Positions 27,251 through 34,875 of a stretch of DNA of 64,000 nt are shown piece by piece. The position numbers and the translations under genes were made by a program. Positions within the stretch are counted from its first letter, which is position 1; each line of letters begins with the position of its first letter. Source of the DNA: CAVWNR01 sp963756525 (GTDB lineage Bacteria > Actinomycetota > Actinomycetes > Mycobacteriales > Jatrophihabitantaceae); contig CAVWNR010000008.1 in the NCBI GenBank assembly GCA_963756525.1, positions 1 to 64,000 of the forward strand, given 5' to 3'. The notes beneath the pieces are model-generated. The model made no database searches. It was not told the DNA's origin and was given only the letters and a program-made list of their open reading frames with translations.

Positions 27251-28435
27251 ATGAGCTCACCCCCCGCCCGCGACCCGACGCCGGAGCGGTCGTCGGTCGG
27301 TAGGCGCAGCTCGACCGACGCGGTGACCTGGCCGGTTCGGGTTGCCGCCGCGTGGACGTGGCGGCTGCTCGTCCTCGGTGTCGGCATCTACGGACTGGTC
27401 AGGGTATTCAGCCTCGTCGGGTTGATCGTCTTTTCATTCATTCTCGCCCTCTTCCTTACCGCGGTGCTGCATCCGCTGGAGCGGCGGCTGCGCTCGGTCA
27501 TCTCGAAGCCGCGATCGTTCTCGGCGTTGCTCGCGCTGCTGATCGGGATGGCCGTGCTCGGCGGCATCGGCTGGTTCGTCGAATGGCAGATCAGCAGCCA
27601 TGCGACCCAGCTGGGAAACCAGATCTCGTCGCTGGTCACCCATACGACGAACTGGCTGCACAACGGTCCGTTGCATCTCAAGTCCACCGATCTGGACAAG
27701 ATCACCAGCAGCATCACCAACACGATCAAACAGCACGAGGGGCAGTTGGTCAGCGGCGCGATTGCGACGGTGCGCGCCGTGTCTGAATTCGTCGCAGCGG
27801 TCTTCGTGATCCTGCTGACGACGTTCTACCTGCTGCGCGATGGCGACATCGTCTGGGGCTGGGTGGTCAGCCTCTTCCCGCGTGCGGCGCACGAGCGGGT
27901 CGGGCGGGCGGGGGCGGCCGGCTGGCAGAGCTTCGGCGGCTACATGCGCGGCCAGCTGCTCATCGCCTTGTTCCACGGCGTGACGATCACGATCCTGCTG
28001 TTCGTGCTGCGCGTGCCGCTTGCGGCCGCGCTCGGCGTCTTGATCTTCCTGGGCTCGTTCATCCCGCTGCTCGGTCTCACCGTGACCGGCGCGCTCGCGG
28101 TCGCGGTGGCGCTGCTCGAGCACGGATTGATCACCGCGATCGTCGTGGCGGCCGCGATCATCGTGCTGGTGCAGGTCGAGGCGCACCTGCTCCAGCCGTT
28201 CATCATGAGCCGAAGTGTGAACGTGCACCCGCTCGCCGTGATCATGGGGGTGGTCGCGGGCACCACCCTCGGCGGCATCGCCGGGGCGTTCGTCGCCGTC
28301 CCGCTGATCTCGTTCCTCAATACGACGGTGCGGGCGCTGCACACGCCGCCGCCAGAACCGGCTGCGCCCGAGCTGCCGGTGCAAGAGCGCGAGGCCGAAC
28401 CCGCGCTCAACGATCCGCCCGAGGAGGACAGATGA
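27251..28435 (+). CDS. AI-2E family transporter (YdiK/TqsA-like)
   Basis: A 394-residue membrane protein with seven to eight helices, a long extracytoplasmic segment after helix three, and the conserved block GGYMRGQLLIALFHGV followed by helices with FLGSFIPLLG. The family exports AI-2 or sodium, or acts as an antiporter; the substrate cannot be told here. The C-terminus is an acidic, Pro-rich tail. Its stop overlaps the next start as ATGA, so the following enzyme is co-translated. Confidence 0.85.
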   Translation: MSSPPARDPTPERSSVGRRSSTDAVTWPVRVAAAWTWRLLVLGVGIYGLVRVFSLVGLIVFSFILALFLTAVLHPLERRLRSVISKPRSFSALLALLIGMAVLGGIGWFVEWQISSHATQLGNQISSLVTHTTNWLHNGPLHLKSTDLDKITSSITNTIKQHEGQLVSGAIATVRAVSEFVAAVFVILLTTFYLLRDGDIVWGWVVSLFPRAAHERVGRAGAAGWQSFGGYMRGQLLIALFHGVTITILLFVLRVPLAAALGVLIFLGSFIPLLGLTVTGALAVAVALLEHGLITAIVVAAAIIVLVQVEAHLLQPFIMSRSVNVHPLAVIMGVVAGTTLGGIAGAFVAVPLISFLNTTVRALHTPPPEPAAPELPVQEREAEPALNDPPEEDR

Positions 28436-29205
28436 CCACGCCCGCAGAGCGCGCGGCCGAGCTGCGCCGGCTGCACGACGCTGCCGAACCGCTGATCCTG
28501 GTCAACGTCTGGGACGTGGCCAGCGCCCGCGCCGTCGCGGACCTGCCGAGCTGCCGGGCGATCGCGACCGCAAGCCACTCGATCGCCGCCGCCCACGGCT
28601 ACCCGGACGGAGAGCAGATCCCACTGGAACTCGTGCTCGCGACGATCGAGCGGATCGTCGCCGCGGTGAGCGTGCCGGTAACCGCCGACCTCGAGGCCGG
28701 ATACGGCGAGCCGGAGGTGACGGTGCGCCACGCGATCACCGCCGGAGCGGTCGGCGGGAACATCGAGGACCAGATGCGTCCGCTAGTGGACGCGGTCGCC
28801 GCGGTGGAGGCGGCCGTGCACGCGGGCGAGGCGGAGGGCGTGCCGTTCGTCCTCAACGCCCGCACCGACGCGTTCCTGCGGGGTGCGGATGACCCGCTGG
28901 ATGAGGCGATCCGCCGCGGGCGCGCGTTCCTGGACGCCGGCGCGGCCTGCGTGTTCGTGCCGGGCGTCCGGGATGCGCCGACGATCCGCCGGCTCGTCGA
29001 GGAGATCGGCGAGCGCAAGGTGAGTGTGCTGGGTACTCCGGGCTCCCCGCCGCCGAGCGAGCTGGCGGCGCTCGGCGTGGCCCGGGTGTCCTATGGCCCG
29101 TGGCCACACCGGGTCGCGCTGGTGGCGCTGGCCCGGGCCGGCGCCGAGGTGCTCGCCGGCCGGGGGCTTCCCGAGCCGCAGTGGCCGGCCGCCGAGGAGC
29201 CCTGA
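28432..29205 (+). CDS. Isocitrate lyase/PEP mutase family enzyme
   Basis: A 257-residue TIM-barrel enzyme of the PEP mutase/2-methylisocitrate lyase superfamily. TADLEAGYGEPEVTVRHAIT carries the Mg-binding Asp/Glu, GNIEDQ the second acidic site, and LNARTDAFL a further conserved strand. The lyase KKCGH loop is not present, which fits the diverse phosphonomutase-like subgroup acting on C-C or P-C bonds of oxaloacetate-like compounds. Activity is unassigned. It is coupled to the AI-2E gene. Confidence 0.82.
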   Translation: MTTPAERAAELRRLHDAAEPLILVNVWDVASARAVADLPSCRAIATASHSIAAAHGYPDGEQIPLELVLATIERIVAAVSVPVTADLEAGYGEPEVTVRHAITAGAVGGNIEDQMRPLVDAVAAVEAAVHAGEAEGVPFVLNARTDAFLRGADDPLDEAIRRGRAFLDAGAACVFVPGVRDAPTIRRLVEEIGERKVSVLGTPGSPPPSELAALGVARVSYGPWPHRVALVALARAGAEVLAGRGLPEPQWPAAEEP

Positions 29206-29217
29206 CCCCACGTGGGA

Positions 29218-29238
29218 ATTGAGTCCGATCGACTCATG
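29218..29238. promoter_or_regulatory. HAIR-like heat-shock operator upstream of hsp20
   Basis: ATTGAGTccgatcgACTCATG matches the HspR-associated inverted repeat CTTGAGT-N7-ACTCAAG at 12 of 14 arm positions, with the exact 7-base spacer. It lies 57 bases before the hsp20 ATG. HspR is known to repress dnaK, clpB and hsp20-type genes through such sites in actinomycetes. Confidence 0.75.
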
Positions 29239-29295
29239 TTGTAGTAGATGCCGGCCGACTGGCCGGCCGCAGCTATCAGCATCGAGGAGATCTCC

Positions 29296-29736
29296 ATGAC
29301 CAACCTGACCCTGTGGAGCCGGCGCAGCCCGTTCGCGGACCTCGACCGGTCCTTCGACGCGCTGGTCCGCACGGCGTTCGGCCCTGCGGCGGCGTCCGCC
29401 TTCACCCCGGCGGCCGAGATCGCGCGTGACGGCGACGACGCGGTCGTCCGTCTCGAGCTGCCCGGCGTCGACGTCGAGAAGGACGTGACCGTCGAGGTCA
29501 TCGACGGCAACCTGGTCGTTCGCGGCGAGCGCCGCGACGAGCGGACCGACGAGCGGAGCCGGTACAGCCTGCGCGAGGTGCGCTACGGCTCGTTCCGTCG
29601 CTCGTTCGAGCTGCCGGCCCACATCGACGCCGACGCGGTGAGCGCCACCTACGACGCCGGCCTGCTGACCGTGCGGGTGGCCGGCGCGTACGCCGGCACC
29701 GAGGCGCGCAAGATCGCCATCACCTCCGGCAGCTGA
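29296..29736 (+). CDS. hsp20: Hsp20/alpha-crystallin family small heat-shock protein
   Basis: A 146-residue small chaperone. The alpha-crystallin domain spans about 35-140, with LELPGVDVEKDVTVEVIDG and the closing strand AxYxxGLLTVRV typical of the family. It holds unfolded proteins in a refoldable state as an oligomer. ATG 29296 has GAGGAGA nine bases upstream, and a HAIR element precedes it, so heat induction through HspR is expected. Confidence 0.92.
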   Translation: MTNLTLWSRRSPFADLDRSFDALVRTAFGPAAASAFTPAAEIARDGDDAVVRLELPGVDVEKDVTVEVIDGNLVVRGERRDERTDERSRYSLREVRYGSFRRSFELPAHIDADAVSATYDAGLLTVRVAGAYAGTEARKIAITSGS

Positions 29737-31016
29737 TCACCGCTGATCAGCCGCCGCCACGACGAGCTCCCGTCCCGATTCGGGCGGGAGCTCGTTCGTC
29801 CCCACGTCCTGTTCGCGACCTAGCGACCGGCCCAGCCGGAGGGCGGTTGCCGTGACGGCGAGGCAGCCGGCGGCGAGGAGCGCGATCCACATGCCGCCCA
29901 GCCCCGCGGCCACGAAGCCGGCCGAGATGGCCGGGGAGATGACGAACGCCACCGAGTACATGCCGCTGGAGAGCGCATTGGCGCGTCCGCGCACGTCGGC
30001 GGAAGCCAGCGTGTTGACCAGCGGGGCCAGGCTCGGCGCCATGAACGTCTCGCCGAGGCCGAAGAGCGCCGCGAAGACGAGCACCATCGCCGCTCTGCTG
30101 AGATGCGAGCCGGGGAGCGCGGCGCTGCCGAACAGCAGCCATGAGGCGCACCAGACCAGGCCGACCACCGCCAGAGCGTGGCTGCGCCGGCGGCCCCGCA
30201 ACAGGCGGAGCACCGGCAGCTGGGCGAGCACGATCAGCAGTGTGTTGGCGGACAGCGACAGTGCGATGATCCGCGGCTGCACGTCGGCGACCACGTTGGC
30301 GTACGCCGGCAGGCCCGAGTCGAGCGCCGCATAGCCCGTCAACGCAAGAAGCAGGGTGAGCGCAATCACCCGGCGCAGCTGCCGGTCGCCGAGCACCTGC
30401 CGGTAGCCGACCGGCGCCTCGCCGGCCACCCGGCGCCGGGCGACTGGGGCCGGCGTGCTCACGGAGAGCACCAGCGCCCCTGCGACCGCGGTGGCCGCGG
30501 CATTCCCAGGAACATCAGCTGGAACGTCCCGGGATGGTGCACGTCGACGACCGCGCCGCCGATCAGGCCGCCGACCCCGATACCGGCGTTGAGCACGGTG
30601 AAGTTCACCGCGAACGCCCGCTGCTGCAGCTCGCCGGCCGTGAGCGATCCCAGCAGAGTGTTGAGCGCGGGGAACGTCGGGCTCAATGCGACGCCCTGCA
30701 GCAGCAGCACCGGAGCCGCCCACGCCGCCGTCCGGGTGAAGGCGAGGGCGACCTGCGCAACGGCGAGCAGCAGCATGCAGCCGGCCAGTACCCGGCGGGC
30801 GCCGATCCGGTCCATCAGCGTCCCCGCGACCGGCACGACGACCAGGCCGACGACTCCCGGAATGGCCAGGAGCAGGCCGGTGGTCGCGAGTGGGATGTGC
30901 CGGACGCTGTGCAGGTAGATCAGCGTGAGCGGCAGCACCAGGCCCGTACCGACCGCCGAGATGGCGTCGCTGGCGATGAGCCGGCGCACGCCAACAGGCA
31001 GCGGTAGTCTGGGCAT
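29737..31016 (-). pseudogene. MFS transporter, interrupted by a single-base frameshift
   Basis: Two leftward frames together make one 12-helix major facilitator. The first (31016 to about 30505) starts MPRLPLPVGVRRLIASDAIS and contains the motif A-like DRIGARRVL; it ends in unrelated residues after QLMFLG. The second frame resumes at once with NAAATAVAGALVLSVST and runs six more helices to the stop at 29737. One missing base near 30503-30508 (GGGAATGCC where GGGAAATGCC would restore the frame) explains the break. It may be a real mutation or an assembly error. The substrate is unknown; it was probably a drug or metabolite exporter. Confidence 0.75.
29762..29795. terminator. Hairpin after hsp20, inside the 3' end of the convergent MFS gene
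   Basis: ACGAGCTCCCG (29762-29772) pairs perfectly with CGGGAGCTCGT (29785-29795), and inside it CCCG pairs with CGGG around ATT. The result is one long nearly unbroken stem 26 bases after the hsp20 stop. It encodes the last residues of the MFS protein on the other strand, a case of a terminator buried in coding sequence. Confidence 0.6.
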
Positions 31017-31064
31017 GTGGCCAGTGTGGCGCAGGGGTAGGACTGCGGACGAACCCTTTTCCGG

Positions 31065-31322
31065 CTAGGGCATCCAGACCCAGGTGGAGGGCGGCCCCGA
31101 GCGAATGAGGTGAGGCTGCCGTCGGCGCCGATCATGACCGGTGCCGGCGTCGTAGGCGTCGGCGTTCCAGCCGCCGTACGGCTGCTCGAGCTCGATGCCC
31201 GGCCGGGTGATGACCACCATGGTCTGCGCCTCGCGACGGCGACGGCGACGCACGACCGCTGCCCAGCACACTCCGGCGAGGAGCAGGGCCAGCAGCACGA
31301 GACCTGGTGCCGCAGTTGCCAT
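31065..31322 (-). CDS. Small single-span membrane protein, function unknown
   Basis: An 85-residue frame with an N-terminal helix (about 6-24, GLVLLALLLAGVCWAAVV), a run of six arginines as stop-transfer, then a soluble tail with ELEQPYGGWNADAYDAGTG. High third-position G+C continues through most of the tail, supporting coding. No family is recognised. It points towards the MFS gene and could be co-transcribed with it. Confidence 0.45.
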   Translation of the reverse strand: MATAAPGLVLLALLLAGVCWAAVVRRRRRREAQTMVVITRPGIELEQPYGGWNADAYDAGTGHDRRRRQPHLIRSGPPSTWVWMP

Positions 31323-31391
31323 CGCCCGCCAAGCTACCCACGCGATGGCTGTGCGCGCATCGCGAGCCGGTCACGGTTCGGTTGCGTCGCG

Positions 31392-32123
31392 TCAGGCGAG
31401 TCGATAGAGGACGGGCATCGCTACCACGTGGTTGGCGCGCAGGTTGGCCCGTACGTAACTGTGGAAGCTCCGCTTCGCGAACTGCTCGACGGCCAGGCGC
31501 AGCAGGCTCTTGTCCCACCGGGCGTGGTTGACGAACACGTAGTCGGCTCCGCCGTCCACCGGAGCCAGCAGCGTCGAGTTGGTCAACCCCGTCTCGGTGA
31601 CGTACCAGCCGGCGAGGTGCTCCCACAGCCCGGTGGCGACGTCCCCGTCGTCGGCGACGAAGTGATTGAAGAGGAAGAGCCCCGGCCGGGTCCGGTCGAC
31701 CGCGCCGAGGAAGCGCAGGCAGCGCGCTGCCATGACGTGCACGTCGGTCGTTGCCGCTGTGATCGCGGCGAGCATCGCCTGGTACGGCTGCGCGGCGCGC
31801 ACCGCGCCCAGCACCTCAGGAGAGGTCGCCTCGACGAGGACCGCCACGTCGTAACGGGCCGGGTGGCGGGCGCCCCTGGCGGCGGGCGGCACCAGGACGG
31901 CGCGGTAGACGGTCACCTGGACTACCTCGCGAACCCGTTGCAGATCGCCGGCCAGCTCCTTCAACCGGACCAACAGCGCGCTGCGGCGGGCGTCGCGGCG
32001 CACGAATGGGGGCCCGGTGGGCGGTGCCACCGCTGCCGCCACGTGCAGGTAGCCCGACTGCGGCGGCGGCGCAAACACGGGTGGTGCGTACTCGGTTCTC
32101 GGATTCACGATCTGCGGCTCCAT
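31392..32123 (-). CDS. Uncharacterised actinobacterial protein, divergent from a MarR regulator
   Basis: A 243-residue protein starting MEPQIVNPRTEYAPPVFAPP, with no signal peptide or membrane helix. The middle carries VRLKELAGDLQRVREVVQVT and RYDVAVLVEATSPEVLG, and the end has RWDKSLLRLAVEQFAKRSFH. I recognise no catalytic motif. It shares a 75-base intergenic region containing two operators with the MarR gene, so it is very probably the regulator's target. An alternative TTG start at 32132 would add three residues. Confidence 0.65.
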   Translation of the reverse strand: MEPQIVNPRTEYAPPVFAPPPQSGYLHVAAAVAPPTGPPFVRRDARRSALLVRLKELAGDLQRVREVVQVTVYRAVLVPPAARGARHPARYDVAVLVEATSPEVLGAVRAAQPYQAMLAAITAATTDVHVMAARCLRFLGAVDRTRPGLFLFNHFVADDGDVATGLWEHLAGWYVTETGLTNSTLLAPVDGGADYVFVNHARWDKSLLRLAVEQFAKRSFHSYVRANLRANHVVAMPVLYRLA

Positions 32124-32134
32124 GCCCAACAACG

Positions 32135-32178
32135 TTAGATATCTAATTGTGTGATGTCAATGAGTTAGATAGCTATCA
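32135..32178. promoter_or_regulatory. Two MarR-type operators between divergent genes
   Basis: TTAGATATCTAA (32135-32146) is a perfect 12-base palindrome. TTAGATAGCTATCA (32165-32178) is a near-perfect relative, about 31 bases further on. They occupy the AT-rich gap between the 243-residue gene and the MarR gene, where one dimer would cover each promoter. Confidence 0.75.
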
Positions 32179-32198
32179 GTTCGTGCTACCGTCTCACC

Positions 32199-32651
32199 GT
32201 GCCGGCACCAGCGACACCACCCGTCGGGCTGCACTTGGCGCGCACCGCGAAGGCGGTCAGCCGCGCCTTCGACGACGCCCTGGCCGCGGCGGGCGGATCA
32301 CTGCCGAGCTGGCTGATCCTCATCTCGGTCAAGTCCCGCAGCGCCGGCAATCAGCGAGAGCTGGCCGAGGCGATTGGCATCCGCGGGGCGACGCTCACCC
32401 ACCATCTCAACGCGATGGAGGCCGGGGGGCTGGTCGCGCGCCAGCGTGACCCCGAGAACCGCCGCATCCAGCGGGTGGAGCTCACCGCCGCCGGCGAGGC
32501 GGCGTTTCAGCGGATGCGCCGCGCCGCGATGGCATTCGACCAGCGGCTGCGCCTGGGCGTAACCGCCGACGACGTCACCTCCCTCACCCGCCTGCTCGAT
32601 CACCTGCGCAGCAACGTCACCGAGGAGCCGCTGGGGAGGTTCCAACCATGA
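32199..32651 (+). CDS. MarR-family transcriptional regulator
   Basis: A 150-residue winged-helix protein: LPSWLILISVKSRSAGNQRELAEAIG leads to recognition helix ATLTHHLNAMEAGGL and a wing with RDPENRRIQRVELT, the MarR signature. It should bind the two TTAGATA operators just upstream, repressing itself and the divergent gene until a small ligand is bound. GTG 32199 is the start. The stop overlaps an ATG at 32648 (ATGA). Confidence 0.88.
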   Translation: MPAPATPPVGLHLARTAKAVSRAFDDALAAAGGSLPSWLILISVKSRSAGNQRELAEAIGIRGATLTHHLNAMEAGGLVARQRDPENRRIQRVELTAAGEAAFQRMRRAAMAFDQRLRLGVTADDVTSLTRLLDHLRSNVTEEPLGRFQP

Positions 32652-32881
32652 GCCAGCCGCCGGCCCGCAGCCGCGGGCGACGCGTGGACTGATCCCGGTG
32701 GGCGGCCGAGCCCCCGCCTGTGCGTCGATAATTGGCGGCGTGCAGACGGCGTCCCGGCGGACGTCCTGGCCTGCGCGGCGGCGGGCGACCTGCTTGTCGG
32801 CCGGCTGGGCCTGACCGACCGCACGGGTCATCCGCTCTGCGCGTCGGTGCGGCCGCCGCTGATCGAATGGTCGGCCGCCTG
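32648..32881 (+). pseudogene. Possible frameshifted small gene after marR
   Basis: ATG 32648 overlaps the marR stop but reads only 14 codons. In the frame of marR itself, coding-like sequence continues open to TGA 32881. It includes WRRADGVPADVLACAAAGD and LTDRTGHPLCASVRPPLIEW, with strong third-position G+C, yet it has no start codon of its own. One base change could join the ATG to this frame. No family is recognised. It fills the gap before the convergent glycosyltransferase gene. Confidence 0.3.
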
Positions 32882-32889
32882 ACCACCGT

Positions 32890-34875
32890 TCACCGGGCCG
32901 CGGTGAGGTCGTAGACCGTGGTGCCGCCGACGGTCATCGAGGTGAAGTGCGCGGCCACCCACTGCTCGATCTGGTAGGCCGTGGACGCCTGCGCGCTGGA
33001 CGAGCCGATGAAGTTGCCGCCGAGGAAGTAGTGGATCTTGCCGGCCGCGACGAGTTTCTCGAACGAGGCCAGGGTGATCGCGGGGTCGGTGCCGTTGAAG
33101 CCGCCGAGCGACATGACGGCGTGGCCGGTGCCGAGCTCCAGCGAGGCGGCCTCGTTGTCGTTGGTCGTGGCCGCGACCCAGGTGTACTTGCCCGCATTGC
33201 CGGTGAGCAGCGTCTTGAGCGCGGAGTTGATGCTCGACGCTCCGCCTAGGCCGCCGGGCCCGCCGCCGTTGCGGCTGCCGCCGTTGGACGAGGATCCCCC
33301 CGCCGCGGCTGGCGGCGCGCCACCCGCTCCGGCGTTGCCGCCTATTCCGGCCGCGCCCGCGCCGCCCGCGCCGCCCGGGCCGGCCGCACCGGGTCCGCCG
33401 AAGCCTCCGCGCCCGCCCGGACCACCGAACCCGGTCGCGGTCGCCGGCCCGGCCGTGGGGATCGCCCCGGTGTGTGGGGTGGCGGCGGTCTGCACCGCGT
33501 AGGCCGTCGGGCCGGCGAGCAGCGCACCGGTGACGAGCGCGGCGACGACGACCACAGCGCGCGTCACGACGATGGCGAGCAGCGCCAGCACGCCGAGTAG
33601 CAGCACCACCCAGCGCAGCCAGGGCAGCCAGTCCGCGCGGCCGAGCAGCAAGAATGTCCACCACACGCCCGCAGCGACGATCATCGCGAGCAGCCAGCGC
33701 TGCCCGGCCTGCCAGGCAGCGACGGCGCCGAGCCCGACCAGCGCGGCGATCGCGGGAGCCAGGGCCACTGTGTAGTAGGGATGGATGATTCCGCTGGCGA
33801 AGCTCAGCACGCCGCCGGTGACCAGCAGCCAGCCGCCCCAGGCGATCAGACTGGCCCGCAGCGCGTCGGTGCGCGGCCGGCGCCACGTCAGCCATGCGAG
33901 CCCGGCAAGAGCGACGAGCGCGGCGGGCAGCAGCCAGCTGATCTGGCTGCCCATCTCGGTGCCGAACAGCCGCCCGAAGCCGGTCTGCCCGGAAGAGAAC
34001 CCGCCGCCCCCGCCGCCCACGTTGCCGTTGTTGCTGGTGCCGTCGAGCCGTCCGAACCCGTTGTAGCCGAACGTGAGCTGAAGAACACTGTTGTCGGTCG
34101 AGCCGCCGATATACGGGCGCGACCCGGCGGGCCAGAGTTCGACCAGCGCGACCCACCACCCGGCGGCGACGACCAGGGCGGCACCGGCGGCGAGCAGGTG
34201 CCCGATGCGCCGCCACAACGTGGTCGGGGCGGCCAACAGGTACGCGGCGGCGAATCCGGGAACGACGAGAAAGCCCTGCAGCATCTTGGTGAGGAACGCG
34301 AAGCCGATCAGCGCGCCGGCGAGCAGCAGCCAGCGGGCGCCGGCTCTTTCGACCGCCCGGACGGTGGCATACGCGGCGGCGGTCATCAGCAGGACGAGCA
34401 GCGCGTCGGGGTTGTCGAAGCGGAACATCAGGGCGGCGACGGGTGTCGTAGCCAGCGCGGCGCCGGCGAGCAGCCCGGCACTGGGCCCGGCGACCCGGCG
34501 CACCGCGGCGTACAGCAGCGCCACCGCAGCGACGCCTTCGAGCGCCTGCGGCACGAGCAGGGACCATGAGTTGACGCCGAACAGCCGCATCGACAAGTCG
34601 ATCACCCACAGGGAGGCAGGTGGCTTGTCGACGGTGATGAAGTTCGACTGGTCGAGCGAGCCGAACAGGAACGCCTTCCAGCTCTTCGCGCCGGCCTGGG
34701 CGGCCGCGGCGTAGAACTCGTTGGCCCAGCCGGAGCGCGACAGCCCCCACAGGTACAGCACCGCCGTGCCGCCGAGCAGCACAGCGAGCGGCGGCAAGCG
34801 GCGGCGCCTGCTGGCCACGGTGGACGTGGCCGCCGTTGACGGGGTCGTAACGGCCGGCATGGTCAAGGTGGTCAT
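32890..34875 (-). CDS. GT39-like (ArnT/PMT-family) membrane glycosyltransferase with Gly-rich insert
   Basis: A 661-residue polyprenyl-phosphate-sugar-dependent transferase. The first luminal loop has NEFYAAAAQAGAKSWKAF and ITVDKPPASLWV, the acidic and DKPP motifs of the ArnT/PMT-like family. About eleven helices follow. Residues about 505-565 are a low-complexity Gly/Ala/Pro tract (repeats of GGPGG and GAGGA) separating the membrane part from a 100-residue soluble C-terminal domain, AGKYTWVAATTNDNEAASLE and onward. The start ATG 34875 overlaps the preceding stop (ATGA). It probably glycosylates proteins or wall polymers on the outer face of the membrane. Confidence 0.85.
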   Translation of the reverse strand: MTTLTMPAVTTPSTAATSTVASRRRRLPPLAVLLGGTAVLYLWGLSRSGWANEFYAAAAQAGAKSWKAFLFGSLDQSNFITVDKPPASLWVIDLSMRLFGVNSWSLLVPQALEGVAAVALLYAAVRRVAGPSAGLLAGAALATTPVAALMFRFDNPDALLVLLMTAAAYATVRAVERAGARWLLLAGALIGFAFLTKMLQGFLVVPGFAAAYLLAAPTTLWRRIGHLLAAGAALVVAAGWWVALVELWPAGSRPYIGGSTDNSVLQLTFGYNGFGRLDGTSNNGNVGGGGGGFSSGQTGFGRLFGTEMGSQISWLLPAALVALAGLAWLTWRRPRTDALRASLIAWGGWLLVTGGVLSFASGIIHPYYTVALAPAIAALVGLGAVAAWQAGQRWLLAMIVAAGVWWTFLLLGRADWLPWLRWVVLLLGVLALLAIVVTRAVVVVAALVTGALLAGPTAYAVQTAATPHTGAIPTAGPATATGFGGPGGRGGFGGPGAAGPGGAGGAGAAGIGGNAGAGGAPPAAAGGSSSNGGSRNGGGPGGLGGASSINSALKTLLTGNAGKYTWVAATTNDNEAASLELGTGHAVMSLGGFNGTDPAITLASFEKLVAAGKIHYFLGGNFIGSSSAQASTAYQIEQWVAAHFTSMTVGGTTVYDLTAAR

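Noticed and set aside
31017..31064. Possible tRNA-like segment between the MFS gene and the small membrane protein gene
   Set aside because: A T-loop-like GGACGAACCC was noticed, but no acceptor stem or anticodon arm could be folded.
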